A stretch of DNA of 36,003 bases, taken from assembly GCA_002401865.1 (NCBI GenBank), contig NVUK01000012.1, positions 1 to 36,003 of the forward strand, read 5' to 3'. This document shows positions 8,147-15,645 of this stretch, piece after piece. Both the position numbers and the translations under genes were made by a program. Under the pieces are notes generated by a model. The model was not told the DNA's origin, ran no database searches, and worked only from the letters and a program-made list of their open reading frames with translations. The DNA comes from Candidatus Aerophobota bacterium (lineage in GTDB: Bacteria; Chlamydiota; Chlamydiia; Chlamydiales; Simkaniaceae). Each line of letters begins with the position of its first letter. Position 1 is the stretch's first letter.

Positions 8147-9178
8147 TTAAGAATTTCTAGGCAGGCTAATGTGTAGAAAGGTGAGTTTTTCGCCCAAATT
8201 TTTTAACACTGTAGGTGTCGATGCATAAGGCATTAGCACCGTTTGCCCTTTTTTAATTAAGCATTCTCCAAAAGCAGATCTTAAAAGAGCTTCTCCTTCT
8301 TTACAAAAGAGGATATGGCACTGATTTTCACTATAATGATAGGGGGTAGTTTTTGTTGTTGACCACTCTTCTAAATGGAAAAATTCATTGGTTGTCAGTA
8401 GATTACGTGTAAAATAAGGATGGGGTGCTAGGGTGATTTTATCTTGAATAATTGCCATTGTGTTTTGAAAAGCCATGCTAGCAAGGGCTTTTTCCTGGTG
8501 TAACTCCCTTGATTTGCCATGCTTATCTACGCGGCCCCAATCATCTAATCTATATGTGGTATTAGAGTTTTGCTGCACTTCAAAAAGTAGGCATCCTGCG
8601 CCAATAGCGTGGACAGTGCCGCTGGGAATAAAGTAGGTTTGTGAGGGCCTCGCTTCAAATGTATGCAAATGGGAGGAAAATTCCCCTTTTTGCATTAATA
8701 GAGAAGCGCTCTGTTTTGTCATAGCTGTTTTAAGGCCGGCATACACTTTAGCCTGGCCGCTACACTCTAATATATGCCAACACTCGGTTTTAGGCTCGCC
8801 TCCTAAAGAGAGGCACGCTGCTGGTGTAGGATGTACTTGGATGCTCAAGGGCTTTTGAGCGTCGATGATTTTAATGAGCAAAGGAAAGGATTGGAATGTA
8901 TATCCAGGTCCAAATAAAGAGGCGTTATAATTTTTTACAAGATGTGCTAAAGTTTTTCCTGCAAGAGGGCCATTGCTAATCACGCTTTGCCCCTCTTCAC
9001 GGTCACTTATTTCCCACGATTCAGCAATACAGGATTGGCCACTGCCTTTACCAAAAACTGTGGCAATATTTGTTCCTCCCCATAAGTAATCCTTTAAAAT
9101 AGGATCAAAGAGTAGAGGGTATAGAGGGGATTTTAAACTGTGTTTGCTTTCAAGTTTCATTGTTTTTTTACATAACAT
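8147..9178 (-). CDS. manA: mannose-6-phosphate isomerase, type I
   Basis: A zinc enzyme that interconverts mannose 6-phosphate and fructose 6-phosphate. The protein is 343 residues long, or 337 if translation starts at ATG 9160; neither start has a clear ribosome-binding site. Family features are the N-terminal DPILKDYLWGG, the zinc-ligand motif IQVHPT, and the block YFIPSGTVHAIGAGCLLFEV followed by TYRLDDWGR. The enzyme could feed GDP-mannose or related sugars into surface glycans, or simply allow mannose use. It lies between the nucleotidyltransferase gene and an exported unknown protein, all on the minus strand. Confidence 0.92.
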   Translation of the reverse strand: MLCKKTMKLESKHSLKSPLYPLLFDPILKDYLWGGTNIATVFGKGSGQSCIAESWEISDREEGQSVISNGPLAGKTLAHLVKNYNASLFGPGYTFQSFPLLIKIIDAQKPLSIQVHPTPAACLSLGGEPKTECWHILECSGQAKVYAGLKTAMTKQSASLLMQKGEFSSHLHTFEARPSQTYFIPSGTVHAIGAGCLLFEVQQNSNTTYRLDDWGRVDKHGKSRELHQEKALASMAFQNTMAIIQDKITLAPHPYFTRNLLTTNEFFHLEEWSTTKTTPYHYSENQCHILFCKEGEALLRSAFGECLIKKGQTVLMPYASTPTVLKNLGEKLTFLHISLPRNS

Positions 9179-9201
9179 ATTTGTGCTATTAATAAAGTTT
9201 C

Positions 9202-10026
9202 TTACAAAGAATTTTGGACCAGAGCGCTTAATTCTTGCTCAAAAGGAGTCTCTTGGTGCTCATGTGCGTGTTTTGCCTGCTTCAAGATAGCTACGTTTGC
9301 CCACTGAAGTGCTTGTAGTTGAGGCGCTAATATAGAGGTGGTAATAACATGGGAAGCGATAGATGTGTCAGGGTAGGGCGTGTTTTCACATGCTGTTTCC
9401 ATCAGGCGCATTTTCTCCAGTTCTAAAGCAATCATATTGTCTCTAAAATCTGTGGGATTGAACTGTCCTCTTGCTAAGGCACTGGTTAAAGCTATTTTTT
9501 TCAGCCAATATTCTGTATCTAATCTTATCAAAGCATTTTCAAGAGGGGACTCTCCATCTCCTAAAAATTTATTGGATAAGTTTGCTACATAATCGATACT
9601 TTTTTGCTCTTTAGGTGTAAGAGAAAAATTTAAAGAGGTTAGAATTTCTTGAGCAAAAGGATCGTTGCGGTATTGGCTACAAAGTTCAAGTAAACTTGCT
9701 TTATATTGCGTAATAAATAGTATGCTTTTGCTCTCTTTTTGCTCGTTATTAGGGTCAAAAGCTTGGTTTTTTTTAATGTTTGAAATAGCTTTTCTGCGCG
9801 TTAGGTCATCGTTAAAACCCCACATTTTTCGTGCTTTGTAATAAGCTTCGTTCCAGTTGTCTAAAAAGCTTGCCATCAGGCCCTGTTCAAATTTTTCTTT
9901 GATGTTCACAATGTAGGAGGGAAGAGCGGTAGATTTTCCTTTAGAGGAGAGGAAAGAGGGTTTTGTAGAGATAAATAAAAACATTAAACAAGCGATTAAT
10001 ATCCAAAAATAGCGGTGCATTTTCAT
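9202..10026 (-). CDS. exported or membrane-anchored hypothetical protein, 274 aa
   Basis: I do not recognise this protein. From ATG 10026 it starts MKMHRYFW and then has one hydrophobic segment (about residues 6-22), so it is a signal peptide or a membrane anchor. The rest is helical and rich in Leu, Ala, Glu and Lys, with no cysteine-rich or enzyme-like motif. The frame is open to a TTG at 10101. ATG 10026 is preferred because a strong GGGAGAGG precedes it by six bases and because the hydrophobic segment then falls at the N-terminus. A conserved-looking ATTGTAACAA lies 44 bases upstream of this start. It precedes manA by 23 bases and may share its transcript. Confidence 0.7.
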   Translation of the reverse strand: MKMHRYFWILIACLMFLFISTKPSFLSSKGKSTALPSYIVNIKEKFEQGLMASFLDNWNEAYYKARKMWGFNDDLTRRKAISNIKKNQAFDPNNEQKESKSILFITQYKASLLELCSQYRNDPFAQEILTSLNFSLTPKEQKSIDYVANLSNKFLGDGESPLENALIRLDTEYWLKKIALTSALARGQFNPTDFRDNMIALELEKMRLMETACENTPYPDTSIASHVITTSILAPQLQALQWANVAILKQAKHAHEHQETPFEQELSALVQNSL

Positions 10027-10186
10027 CAGTGGCCTCTCCCTTCTAAATAGTACAAGTGAAATAATGATCATTGTAACAAAGTAGCGTAATTTGATCAACA
10101 AGTAATAATAAACATAATATTTAGTAATATTAAAAAGTTTTTATTTTGTTTGTTAATAATTGTTTTTACCTCCTCGTTTCTATGTT

Positions 10187-10200
10187 AGAGAGAGAGAGAG
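10187..10200. repeat. (AG)7 dinucleotide run
   Basis: A perfect run of seven AG units lies in the 240-base gap between the exported hypothetical gene and tRNA-Gly. It is outside any gene. The rest of this gap is AT-rich, with one small hairpin at 10229-10250 and a weak promoter-like pair before the tRNA. Confidence 0.8.
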
Positions 10201-10215
10201 GTGGCTTTTTTTTAT

Positions 10216-10244
10216 TTGGAAAAAATTACCCGCTAGTGTAAAAC
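10216..10244 (+). promoter_or_regulatory. possible promoter of tRNA-Gly
   Basis: A TTGGAA at 10216-10221 and a TAAAAC at 10239-10244 are 17 bases apart, and the tRNA begins 22 bases further on. The -10 match is weak. A small hairpin (CTAGT at 10233-10237, ACTAG at 10243-10247) overlaps the -10 box. Confidence 0.3.
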
Positions 10245-10266
10245 TAGGGGAGTAAATCATGCGTTT

Positions 10267-10337
10267 GCGCCTGTAGTTCAATGGTAGAACAGTAGCCTTC
10301 CAAGCTAAGTATGTCAGTTCGATTCTGATCAGGCGCT
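10267..10337 (+). tRNA. tRNA-Gly(UCC)
   Basis: A complete 71-base cloverleaf. The acceptor strands are GCGCCTG at 10267-10273 and CAGGCGC at 10330-10336, with discriminator T10337. The anticodon loop CTTCCAA gives anticodon TCC. The T loop is TTCGATT. CCA is not encoded. In Chlamydia a tRNA-Gly gene also lies next to rpsB. Confidence 0.95.
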
Positions 10338-10355
10338 TTTCACCAGCGTTTTTCC

Positions 10356-10384
10356 TTGTCTTTTTTTTTATTTTCCCCTATATT
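10356..10384 (+). promoter_or_regulatory. putative sigma-70-type promoter of the rpsB operon
   Basis: A TTGTCT at 10356-10361 and a TATATT at 10379-10384 are separated by 17 bases, the optimal spacing. Transcription would start near 10391, giving an untranslated leader of about 70 bases before rpsB, where ribosomal-protein autoregulation is common. The leader was not folded. Confidence 0.5.
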
Positions 10385-10459
10385 CGAACCACTATTATTA
10401 TTAACCAGGACCGAAATTTTTCTCTTCTATCCAAAAAAACTAGGGTAGTAAAAAGAAAA

Positions 10460-11341
10460 ATGCCGCCGTCAAACAAAGGGACAAGGCTTGGAACAAGAAA
10501 AAAAACAATCTCAGACATAACAGTATCATTAAAAGATTTACTTGAAACAGGAGCCCATTTTGGCCACCAAAAAAGAAGGTGGAACCCCAAAATGAAGCGC
10601 TATATTTTCGAAGATCGCAATGGTGTATGCATCATCGATTTGTCGAAAACAATTGTACAAATTCGCTCTGCTATTGAAGTAGTAGAAGATGTAGTAGCAT
10701 CCCATAAGAGTATTTTATTTGTGGGAACCAAAAAGCAAGCAAAAGTTATTGTCCGTGATTTCGCTGAACAAGCGGGAGAGTTTTATGTTTGTGAGCGTTG
10801 GCTTGGGGGAATGTTAACTAACCTAAAAACGATCAGGCAGTCGGTAAAAACTTTAGAGAATATTGAGAAAAAAATAGAGTGTGATCAGGGTAGCTTTACT
10901 AAAAAAGAACTAACTGTACTTTCGAAGAAAAGAGATATTCTAGATAAAAACCTTTCAGGTATTAGAAGCATGAGAAAACCTCCAGGTTTGGTGATCATTG
11001 TTGATCCGAATAAGGAGCATATTGCTGTAGCTGAATCGAGAAAACTAGGTATTCCTGTGATGGCTTTAGTGGATACGAACTGTGATCCTGATCCTATTGA
11101 TCACGTTATTGCATGTAATGATGACGCTTTAAAGAGTGTAAGATTGATTTTAGGTTATATGCTTAGTGCTATTCTTGCGGTAAAAGAGAAGCGTGGCATT
11201 GCTATTAAGAAGGAAGACGATGCTCCTAAAGGAGCGGGTGCACCTGTTTTTGACAAAGATGCAGTGCATCAAGAAGAAAAGAAAGAAAGCAAAGTGCAAG
11301 AAGAGAGTGAAAAAAAGCGTAAAGATAGCGAAACTAAGTAG
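10460..11341 (+). CDS. rpsB: 30S ribosomal protein S2
   Basis: The small-subunit protein S2, at 293 residues longer than most. The core starts near residue 26 (LLETGAHFGHQKRRWNPKMKRYIF) and includes FVGTKKQA and the WLGGMLTN block, typical of S2. The first 25 residues are an extension with no homologous look. No other start codon lies between ATG 10460 and the core, so the extension seems real. The C-terminal 45 residues form a charged Lys/Glu tail. It heads the operon rpsB-tsf-pyrH-frr, with gaps of 14 to 20 bases, the order known from Chlamydia and many bacteria. Confidence 0.96.
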   Translation: MPPSNKGTRLGTRKKTISDITVSLKDLLETGAHFGHQKRRWNPKMKRYIFEDRNGVCIIDLSKTIVQIRSAIEVVEDVVASHKSILFVGTKKQAKVIVRDFAEQAGEFYVCERWLGGMLTNLKTIRQSVKTLENIEKKIECDQGSFTKKELTVLSKKRDILDKNLSGIRSMRKPPGLVIIVDPNKEHIAVAESRKLGIPVMALVDTNCDPDPIDHVIACNDDALKSVRLILGYMLSAILAVKEKRGIAIKKEDDAPKGAGAPVFDKDAVHQEEKKESKVQEESEKKRKDSETK

Positions 11342-11355
11342 GAGAGAAGAAACAC

Positions 11356-12192
11356 ATGGGTGAGAGTATTTCAGCACAAATGGTAATGCAGCTGCGTAAA
11401 AGAACAGGTGTTGGCATGTCTAAGTGTAAAGAAGCTTTGGTGAGCACAAATGGTGACATGGAAGAGGCGATTATCTTTTTGAGAAAAAAAGGGATGGCTT
11501 CAGCTGTTAAGAAAGAGTCTAGAGAAGCTAAAGAAGGCATGGTAGTTTTTGCAGAAGATGCAAACAACGTGGTGTTACTTGAAGTGAATGCGGAAACAGA
11601 TTACGTGGTTCAAAATGCTAAATTCCAAGCTTTTACAAAGAATCTAGTAGAAGAAGCTCTTTTAGCAAAACCTGCTTCTGTGGAGAGTTTTTTGTCGGGT
11701 AAATATAGTAAAAACCCTACTCTTACTGTAGATGAGTATCGTTCAGACGAAGTGCTTAGTATGGGAGAAAACATACAAGTGCGTAGGCTAGAGCTCCTTG
11801 AAAAGAAAGAGGGCGAATCGATAGGGGTTTATTCCCATATGGGTGGAAAAATTGTTACTTTAGTTTGTTTAAAAGGTTCGAGTGATAAGGTAAATGCTGC
11901 TAAAGATGTAGCGATGCATGTGGCTGCAGAATCTCCTGATTATCTCAAAGCGGATGAAATCGCTAGTGAAATCAAAGCTAAGGAAGAAGAAGTAGCAAGA
12001 AGTCAATTGCAAGGGAAGCCTGCGAATATTATGGATAAGATTATTACAGGCAAAATGCGTGCTTTTTATGAGCAAGTTTGTCTAGAAAATCAAAAATTTG
12101 TTAAAGAATCTTCTATGACTGTTAAACAATTTGTTGAGCAGACAGCGGGGCTCTCTATTGCATATTTTAGACGTTGGCAAGTGGGTCAATAA
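11356..12192 (+). CDS. tsf: translation elongation factor Ts
   Basis: The guanine-nucleotide exchange factor for EF-Tu, 278 residues. The N-terminal UBA-like domain has RKRTGVGMSKCKEAL (about 13-27). The core contains EVNAETDYVVQNAKF, the segment that contacts EF-Tu, and the C-terminal part ends as usual in chlamydial EF-Ts. Start ATG 11356 follows a good GGAGAGAAG. It lies 14 bases after rpsB. Confidence 0.96.
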   Translation: MGESISAQMVMQLRKRTGVGMSKCKEALVSTNGDMEEAIIFLRKKGMASAVKKESREAKEGMVVFAEDANNVVLLEVNAETDYVVQNAKFQAFTKNLVEEALLAKPASVESFLSGKYSKNPTLTVDEYRSDEVLSMGENIQVRRLELLEKKEGESIGVYSHMGGKIVTLVCLKGSSDKVNAAKDVAMHVAAESPDYLKADEIASEIKAKEEEVARSQLQGKPANIMDKIITGKMRAFYEQVCLENQKFVKESSMTVKQFVEQTAGLSIAYFRRWQVGQ

Positions 12193-12210
12193 ACGGGTTT
12201 AGAGTAAGTT

Positions 12211-12927
12211 ATGTCAAACGGTTATAAAAGAATTTTGCTCAAAGTGTCGGGAGAGTCATTGAAGTCGAAGAATGATCCGGCTGTGATTGATCCAGTAGCT
12301 TGTGAAGCTTTGGCCAACTCTGTTTGTGAAATTTATGAGACAGGTGTCCAAATAGGACTTGTTGTAGGTGGCGGCAATATTTTTAGAGGTTCTCACGCTG
12401 AGGCTTTTGGATTTGCAAGAACACCTGCAGATCATGTAGGTATGTTAGCGATTACTATTAATGGATTGATTTTAGGGCAAATTTTGTCCACCAAGGGGTG
12501 TAAAGTACGCGTGATGAGCGCGTTGAACCTTGATGGTATTGTTGAGAAATACAATTGGAACCATGCGATGCATGCCCTAGAAAAGGGACACATTGTTATC
12601 TTTGTAGGGGGTACGGGTAATCCTTACTTTACAACAGATACAACAGCAGCTCTTCGAGCCAGTGAGATGGGAGCAGAGGTTGTTCTCAAAGGTACCAAGG
12701 TAGATGGTATTTATACAGAAGACCCTGCAAAATCTAGCAAAGCTAAGAAAATAGAGACATTGAGTTTTGATGAAGCTCTTAGAGGAAACTACCAAGTCAT
12801 GGATCAGACAGCGATAGCTCTTTGTCGAGAAAATCAGATACCGATTCATGTTTTTAATATTTTTACACCTGGAGCTTTAGCACAAATTGTTAAATATGGC
12901 ACAGGTGGCACCTTGGTTGGAGGTTAA
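12211..12927 (+). CDS. pyrH: uridylate kinase (UMP kinase)
   Basis: Phosphorylates UMP to UDP. The protein has 238 residues and the amino-acid-kinase fold typical of bacterial PyrH. It begins YKRILLKVSGESL, then VVGGGNIFRG, FVGGTGNPYFTTDTTAALRA, and KVDGIYTEDP near residues 165-174. Start ATG 12211 follows GAGTAAGTT. It is the third gene of the rpsB operon, and frr follows 20 bases later. Bacterial UMP kinases are hexamers regulated by GTP and UTP; nothing in the sequence suggests otherwise here. Confidence 0.96.
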   Translation: MSNGYKRILLKVSGESLKSKNDPAVIDPVACEALANSVCEIYETGVQIGLVVGGGNIFRGSHAEAFGFARTPADHVGMLAITINGLILGQILSTKGCKVRVMSALNLDGIVEKYNWNHAMHALEKGHIVIFVGGTGNPYFTTDTTAALRASEMGAEVVLKGTKVDGIYTEDPAKSSKAKKIETLSFDEALRGNYQVMDQTAIALCRENQIPIHVFNIFTPGALAQIVKYGTGGTLVGG

Positions 12928-12947
12928 ATGCTTGAGAGGAGAAGTTT

Positions 12948-13499
12948 ATGAGTATTATTGATGCAGCGAAGTTAGAAATGGGCCGAGCGTTAGACCATTT
13001 GAAACAAGAGCTTAGTGCTCTTAGGACAAACCGTCCTTCTACAGCTATTTTAGAAGGCGTTTTAGTAGATGTTTATGGTTCTGAAATGCGTATTAAAGAT
13101 ATCGCTACACTTTCTTTAAGTGAATCGCGACAAATTATCGTTTCTGCTTTTGATCCGAGCACGTTGCCACATATTGGTAAGGGTATTGAAAAAGCTAATT
13201 TAGGACTGCAGTTTGTCGTTGAAGCGAACATGCTGCGTGTGATGTTTCCCGAAATGAGTGAAGAAGTGAGAGCGTCGATTGCAAAAGATGTAAAAGACAA
13301 AGGGGAAAAAGCAAAAATTACTATCCGAGATTGCAGACGTAAGGCAAATGACGATATTAAAAAGCAAAAAACAGCGAGTGATATCACTGAAGATGATAAG
13401 AAAAAGCTCGAGAAAGATATACAAAACCTTACAGACGATTATTGTAAACAAGCGTCCGAGATGTGTATCAAGAAGGAAAAGGAAATCATGACGATTTAA
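12948..13499 (+). CDS. frr: ribosome recycling factor
   Basis: With EF-G it splits post-termination ribosomes. The 183-residue length and the helical-hairpin plus beta-domain pattern are normal. LRTNRPSTAILEGVLVDVYG lies at about 25-44 and the C-terminal helix is Lys/Asp-rich. Start ATG 12948 follows a strong GAGAGGAGAAG. It is the last gene of the operon. Immediately after the stop codon, an inverted repeat AACCTTG/CAAGGTT (13498-13504, 13517-13523) overlaps the promoter of the tRNA pair. Confidence 0.96.
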   Translation: MSIIDAAKLEMGRALDHLKQELSALRTNRPSTAILEGVLVDVYGSEMRIKDIATLSLSESRQIIVSAFDPSTLPHIGKGIEKANLGLQFVVEANMLRVMFPEMSEEVRASIAKDVKDKGEKAKITIRDCRRKANDDIKKQKTASDITEDDKKKLEKDIQNLTDDYCKQASEMCIKKEKEIMTI

Positions 13500-13501
13500 C
13501 C

Positions 13502-13531
13502 TTGAACCTAAATGAACAAGGTTAGTATAAT
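13502..13531 (+). promoter_or_regulatory. putative promoter of the tRNA-Glu/tRNA-Lys pair
   Basis: A TTGAAC at 13502-13507 and a perfect TATAAT at 13526-13531 are 18 bases apart. The tRNA-Glu gene begins 20 bases downstream. Confidence 0.55.
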
Positions 13532-13550
13532 AATTCGTAACGTTGATTGA

Positions 13551-13625
13551 GGCCCCATCGTCTAGCCCGGCCTAGGACACCAGATTTTCATTCTGGTAAC
13601 AGGGGTTCGAATCCCCTTGGGGTCA
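13551..13625 (+). tRNA. tRNA-Glu(UUC)
   Basis: A complete 75-base cloverleaf. The acceptor strands are GGCCCCA at 13551-13557 and TGGGGTC at 13618-13624, with discriminator A13625. The anticodon stem CCAGA/TCTGG encloses TTTTCAT, anticodon TTC. The T arm is AGGGG TTCGAAT CCCCT. CCA is not encoded. Confidence 0.96.
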
Positions 13626-13635
13626 ACGTTTTTCT

Positions 13636-13709
13636 GGGGCTTTAGCTCAGTTGGTTAGAGCATCTCCCTTTTAAGGAGAGGGTCAATGGTTCGAGTCCAT
13701 TAAGCCTCA
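13636..13709 (+). tRNA. tRNA-Lys(UUU)
   Basis: A complete cloverleaf. The acceptor strands are GGGGCTT at 13636-13642 and AAGCCTC at 13702-13708, with discriminator A13709. The anticodon stem TCTCC/GGAGA encloses CTTTTAA, anticodon TTT. CCA is not encoded. It follows tRNA-Glu by ten bases and is the last conserved element before the GT90 segment. Confidence 0.96.
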
Positions 13710-13799
13710 GATCTTTTTATTGGCGCCGCTAGTCGCGCCATATTTTTTATCATTAAAGACCGTAGCATCCTTATAAAAACGGACTAAGCTATTGGTTGA

Positions 13800-13828
13800 T
13801 CAAAATTTTATATTGTAACAATTTTATT
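13800..13828. repeat. 29-bp direct repeat, left copy
   Basis: This sequence is identical over 29 bases to 15111-15139 and in the same orientation. It contains the dyad ATTGT-A-ACAAT at 13812-13822. It lies 14 bases past the stop codon of the GT90 gene, and the two copies bracket that gene. Confidence 0.95.
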
Positions 13829-13842
13829 CCTATTAAGACATT

Positions 13843-14928
13843 CTAGTCCCTAGTTGGCAGCTCAGAGTAGGCCCATATCAATTTATGAAGGTATAGCAAA
13901 CAAGCATCATAATTAATATTATCTCTCACAAATTGTAAACCGTTACTAGCAATTTGTTCTGCATGGTCTTGATGTTCTTGTAAATAAAAAAGCTTATCTA
14001 CTAAGTCAGACAAGTCTTCTCTAATAGCAATATAGTGCTTACCTGAGTGTATCGCTCCAAAATACCATTGAATCCATTCTGAATCTGATTTGAGCACACA
14101 AGATCCTGTATAAAACCTCCATCCCGAACTCGAATAAGATGTTACATTACCATCAATCCACATCTGGTACTTATGGTTGATTATCTGTGAACAACTAAGT
14201 CGGGGTTTAATAAGAGACTCAACTCTGCTTAAACATTCTTCTTCTGTCTGAGCAGCAAATGCAATACCAGCATCAATTAAATCAGGGTGTTGATTAGATA
14301 ATTCCACCAGCTTTAAACGCATATTATCGTGATAATTTTCTTTAGTCACCCCACCATGATAACAATTAGTACCTCTAAAAACTAACCTAGCGTTTTTATT
14401 CTGAAAAGAAACAGGCCAATTTTTTTTCTGAGGATCGAAATTTAATGGGAACATATCTCGATAATTATTAGACAAAACAAAAAAGTCGGGCATTAATACT
14501 CCTTCATTGTTTAACTTTTTAGCAAATAGCCATACAGGAAAAATTTGAGTATCTACTTTGCCAGTTCCCATATTACCATCATGAAGAGAAACATAAAACG
14601 TACAATCAGGTAGATTGTACTTAGATGCCAGATCAATTAAAGTAGAGTGCACGTGATCAAATCGACCTATAAAGATCTCATTATCTAGCCCAGAACATGC
14701 GTAAAATATTTGACCTTGATTAAGCGTAAATTTAACAAATTTTTTATCAGCACCATGGCTTTGAAAATAAGACTCAAATTCTAATTGTGAATATGGGTTT
14801 TTCCGATAATACTCAAGGTCCGATGCAATCTGCCTATTCATCCACTCATGGTCGGCATAATTTTTACCTAATAAACTCATGCCTAATAAACTCAAAAAAA
14901 CAAAACATAAAACACCAAATCTTCTCAC
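13843..14928 (-). CDS. exported CAP10/GT90-like glycosyltransferase
   Basis: A 361-residue protein that resembles the CAP10 (glycosyltransferase family 90) domain, shared by capsule/LPS-modifying proteins and eukaryotic protein O-glucosyl- or xylosyltransferases. The first 21 residues are hydrophobic with two positive charges in front, so it is probably exported or anchored. Family-like blocks are ARLVFRGTNCY (about 183-193), the region SSGWRFYTGSCVLKSD (about 270-285), and an acidic stretch followed by a C-terminal FVRDNINYD. The acceptor and sugar donor are unknown. The start is a GTG at 14928, chosen because it completes the signal peptide; the ribosome-binding site is weak. The gene is AT-rich, stands alone on the minus strand beside a tRNA pair, and is flanked by a 29-bp direct repeat. 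Confidence 0.7.
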   Translation of the reverse strand: MRRFGVLCFVFLSLLGMSLLGKNYADHEWMNRQIASDLEYYRKNPYSQLEFESYFQSHGADKKFVKFTLNQGQIFYACSGLDNEIFIGRFDHVHSTLIDLASKYNLPDCTFYVSLHDGNMGTGKVDTQIFPVWLFAKKLNNEGVLMPDFFVLSNNYRDMFPLNFDPQKKNWPVSFQNKNARLVFRGTNCYHGGVTKENYHDNMRLKLVELSNQHPDLIDAGIAFAAQTEEECLSRVESLIKPRLSCSQIINHKYQMWIDGNVTSYSSSGWRFYTGSCVLKSDSEWIQWYFGAIHSGKHYIAIREDLSDLVDKLFYLQEHQDHAEQIASNGLQFVRDNINYDACLLYLHKLIWAYSELPTRD

Positions 14929-15034
14929 CTAAAACCCGTATATAATTAAAAAATCACTAACAGTAAGAGTTCCACTTTATTTATTTATCGACAACAACTC
15001 TTTTTTAGACATGGAATGCTCCATTACTTTTTAT

Positions 15035-15069
15035 CCTTCAAGCATTTTTCCTTAGAAAAAGCTTAAAGG
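15035..15069. other. imperfect stem-loop in the GT90 upstream gap
   Basis: An inverted repeat of about 15 bases (15035-15050 and 15055-15069) has one mismatch and one bulged base around a four-base loop. It lies in the 260-base gap between the divergent GT90 gene and the small exported gene. No clear T-run follows on either strand, so I do not call it a terminator. The gap also holds the right copy of the direct repeat and a short ATGGA/TCCAT hairpin at 15011-15024. Confidence 0.4.
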
Positions 15070-15110
15070 AATCGTTTTAAAAGGGCTCATTTTCATGTTG
15101 CGTTTACAAG

Positions 15111-15139
15111 TCAAAATTTTATATTGTAACAATTTTATT
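15111..15139. repeat. 29-bp direct repeat, right copy
   Basis: Identical to 13800-13828 in the same orientation. It contains the dyad ATTGT-A-ACAAT at 15123-15133 and ends 49 bases before the start codon of the small exported protein, so this copy may be part of that gene's control region. Confidence 0.95.
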
Positions 15140-15188
15140 TTTATCGTAAGATCCCGCTTATTTGGTGTTATTTATCAGGGAGATTGTT

Positions 15189-15605
15189 TTGAAAAAGTTA
15201 TTTTCGGCTTTAATTGTCTTAAGTTGTCTACTATCGTTTGCCTATAGTGAGATGGCATCCGTTATTGATGTTATTTTAGAAAATCAAGCTTACTGCGTTT
15301 CCTCTATTGAAGGGGATAGGCTTTTTATTAAACCTGATAAGATAGTTCCTACGAGTAATGGGATATTAGTAGATGTGAATGGCAAAGATATGTATCCGTT
15401 ACCTGCGCTCTATTACAGTCCACAAGGACATTTTATTCACACAGATATGAGCACACCATCTTCAGGGAAAACGGTTCAGGCGCAGACGTGCCGAGTCAAG
15501 CCTATTATGCCCAAGGGAAAATGTCCTTATTGCAATACCGCCACAACCGCTTGGGGTGATTGTTGGAACCGTGAGTGTGAGTATTACGGCAAAAGGGTGT
15601 TATAG
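15189..15605 (+). CDS. small exported protein with C-terminal Cys-rich (zinc-ribbon-like) motif
   Basis: A 138-residue protein of unknown function. It begins with a clear signal peptide of about 20 residues ending near SFAYSE. The middle is beta-rich. The last 30 residues carry four cysteines in the pattern CPYC...CWNREC, which could bind zinc or form disulfides outside the cell membrane. The frame is open to a TTG at 15162, but the TTG at 15189 has GGGAG six bases upstream and gives a normal signal peptide, so I use it. It faces away from the GT90 gene and converges with the cytidylyltransferase-SDR gene. One copy of the 29-bp repeat lies just upstream. Confidence 0.7.
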   Translation: MKKLFSALIVLSCLLSFAYSEMASVIDVILENQAYCVSSIEGDRLFIKPDKIVPTSNGILVDVNGKDMYPLPALYYSPQGHFIHTDMSTPSSGKTVQAQTCRVKPIMPKGKCPYCNTATTAWGDCWNRECEYYGKRVL

Positions 15606-15645
15606 GGTATACTTTTTGAGCTAATCTTCAGACGTGTTGAAGAAA

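Noticed and set aside
10187-10200. (AG)7 run as a phase-variation switch
   Set aside because: It is short, lies outside any coding region and is more than 160 bases from the nearest protein start, so no slip-strand effect on a gene can be argued.
10229-10250. Small hairpin before tRNA-Gly as a terminator
   Set aside because: On the plus strand no gene ends upstream and no T-run follows. On the minus strand a T-rich stretch follows, but no minus-strand gene is seen upstream of it. It overlaps a possible promoter instead.
13498-13523. Inverted repeat after frr as an intrinsic terminator
   Set aside because: The stem is only seven bases with a 12-base loop and no T-run. It overlaps the promoter boxes of the tRNA pair.
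13800-15139. The GT90 segment as an insertion sequence or integron cassette
   Set aside because: There is no transposase or integrase, the repeats are direct rather than inverted, and no short target duplication next to them was found by eye.
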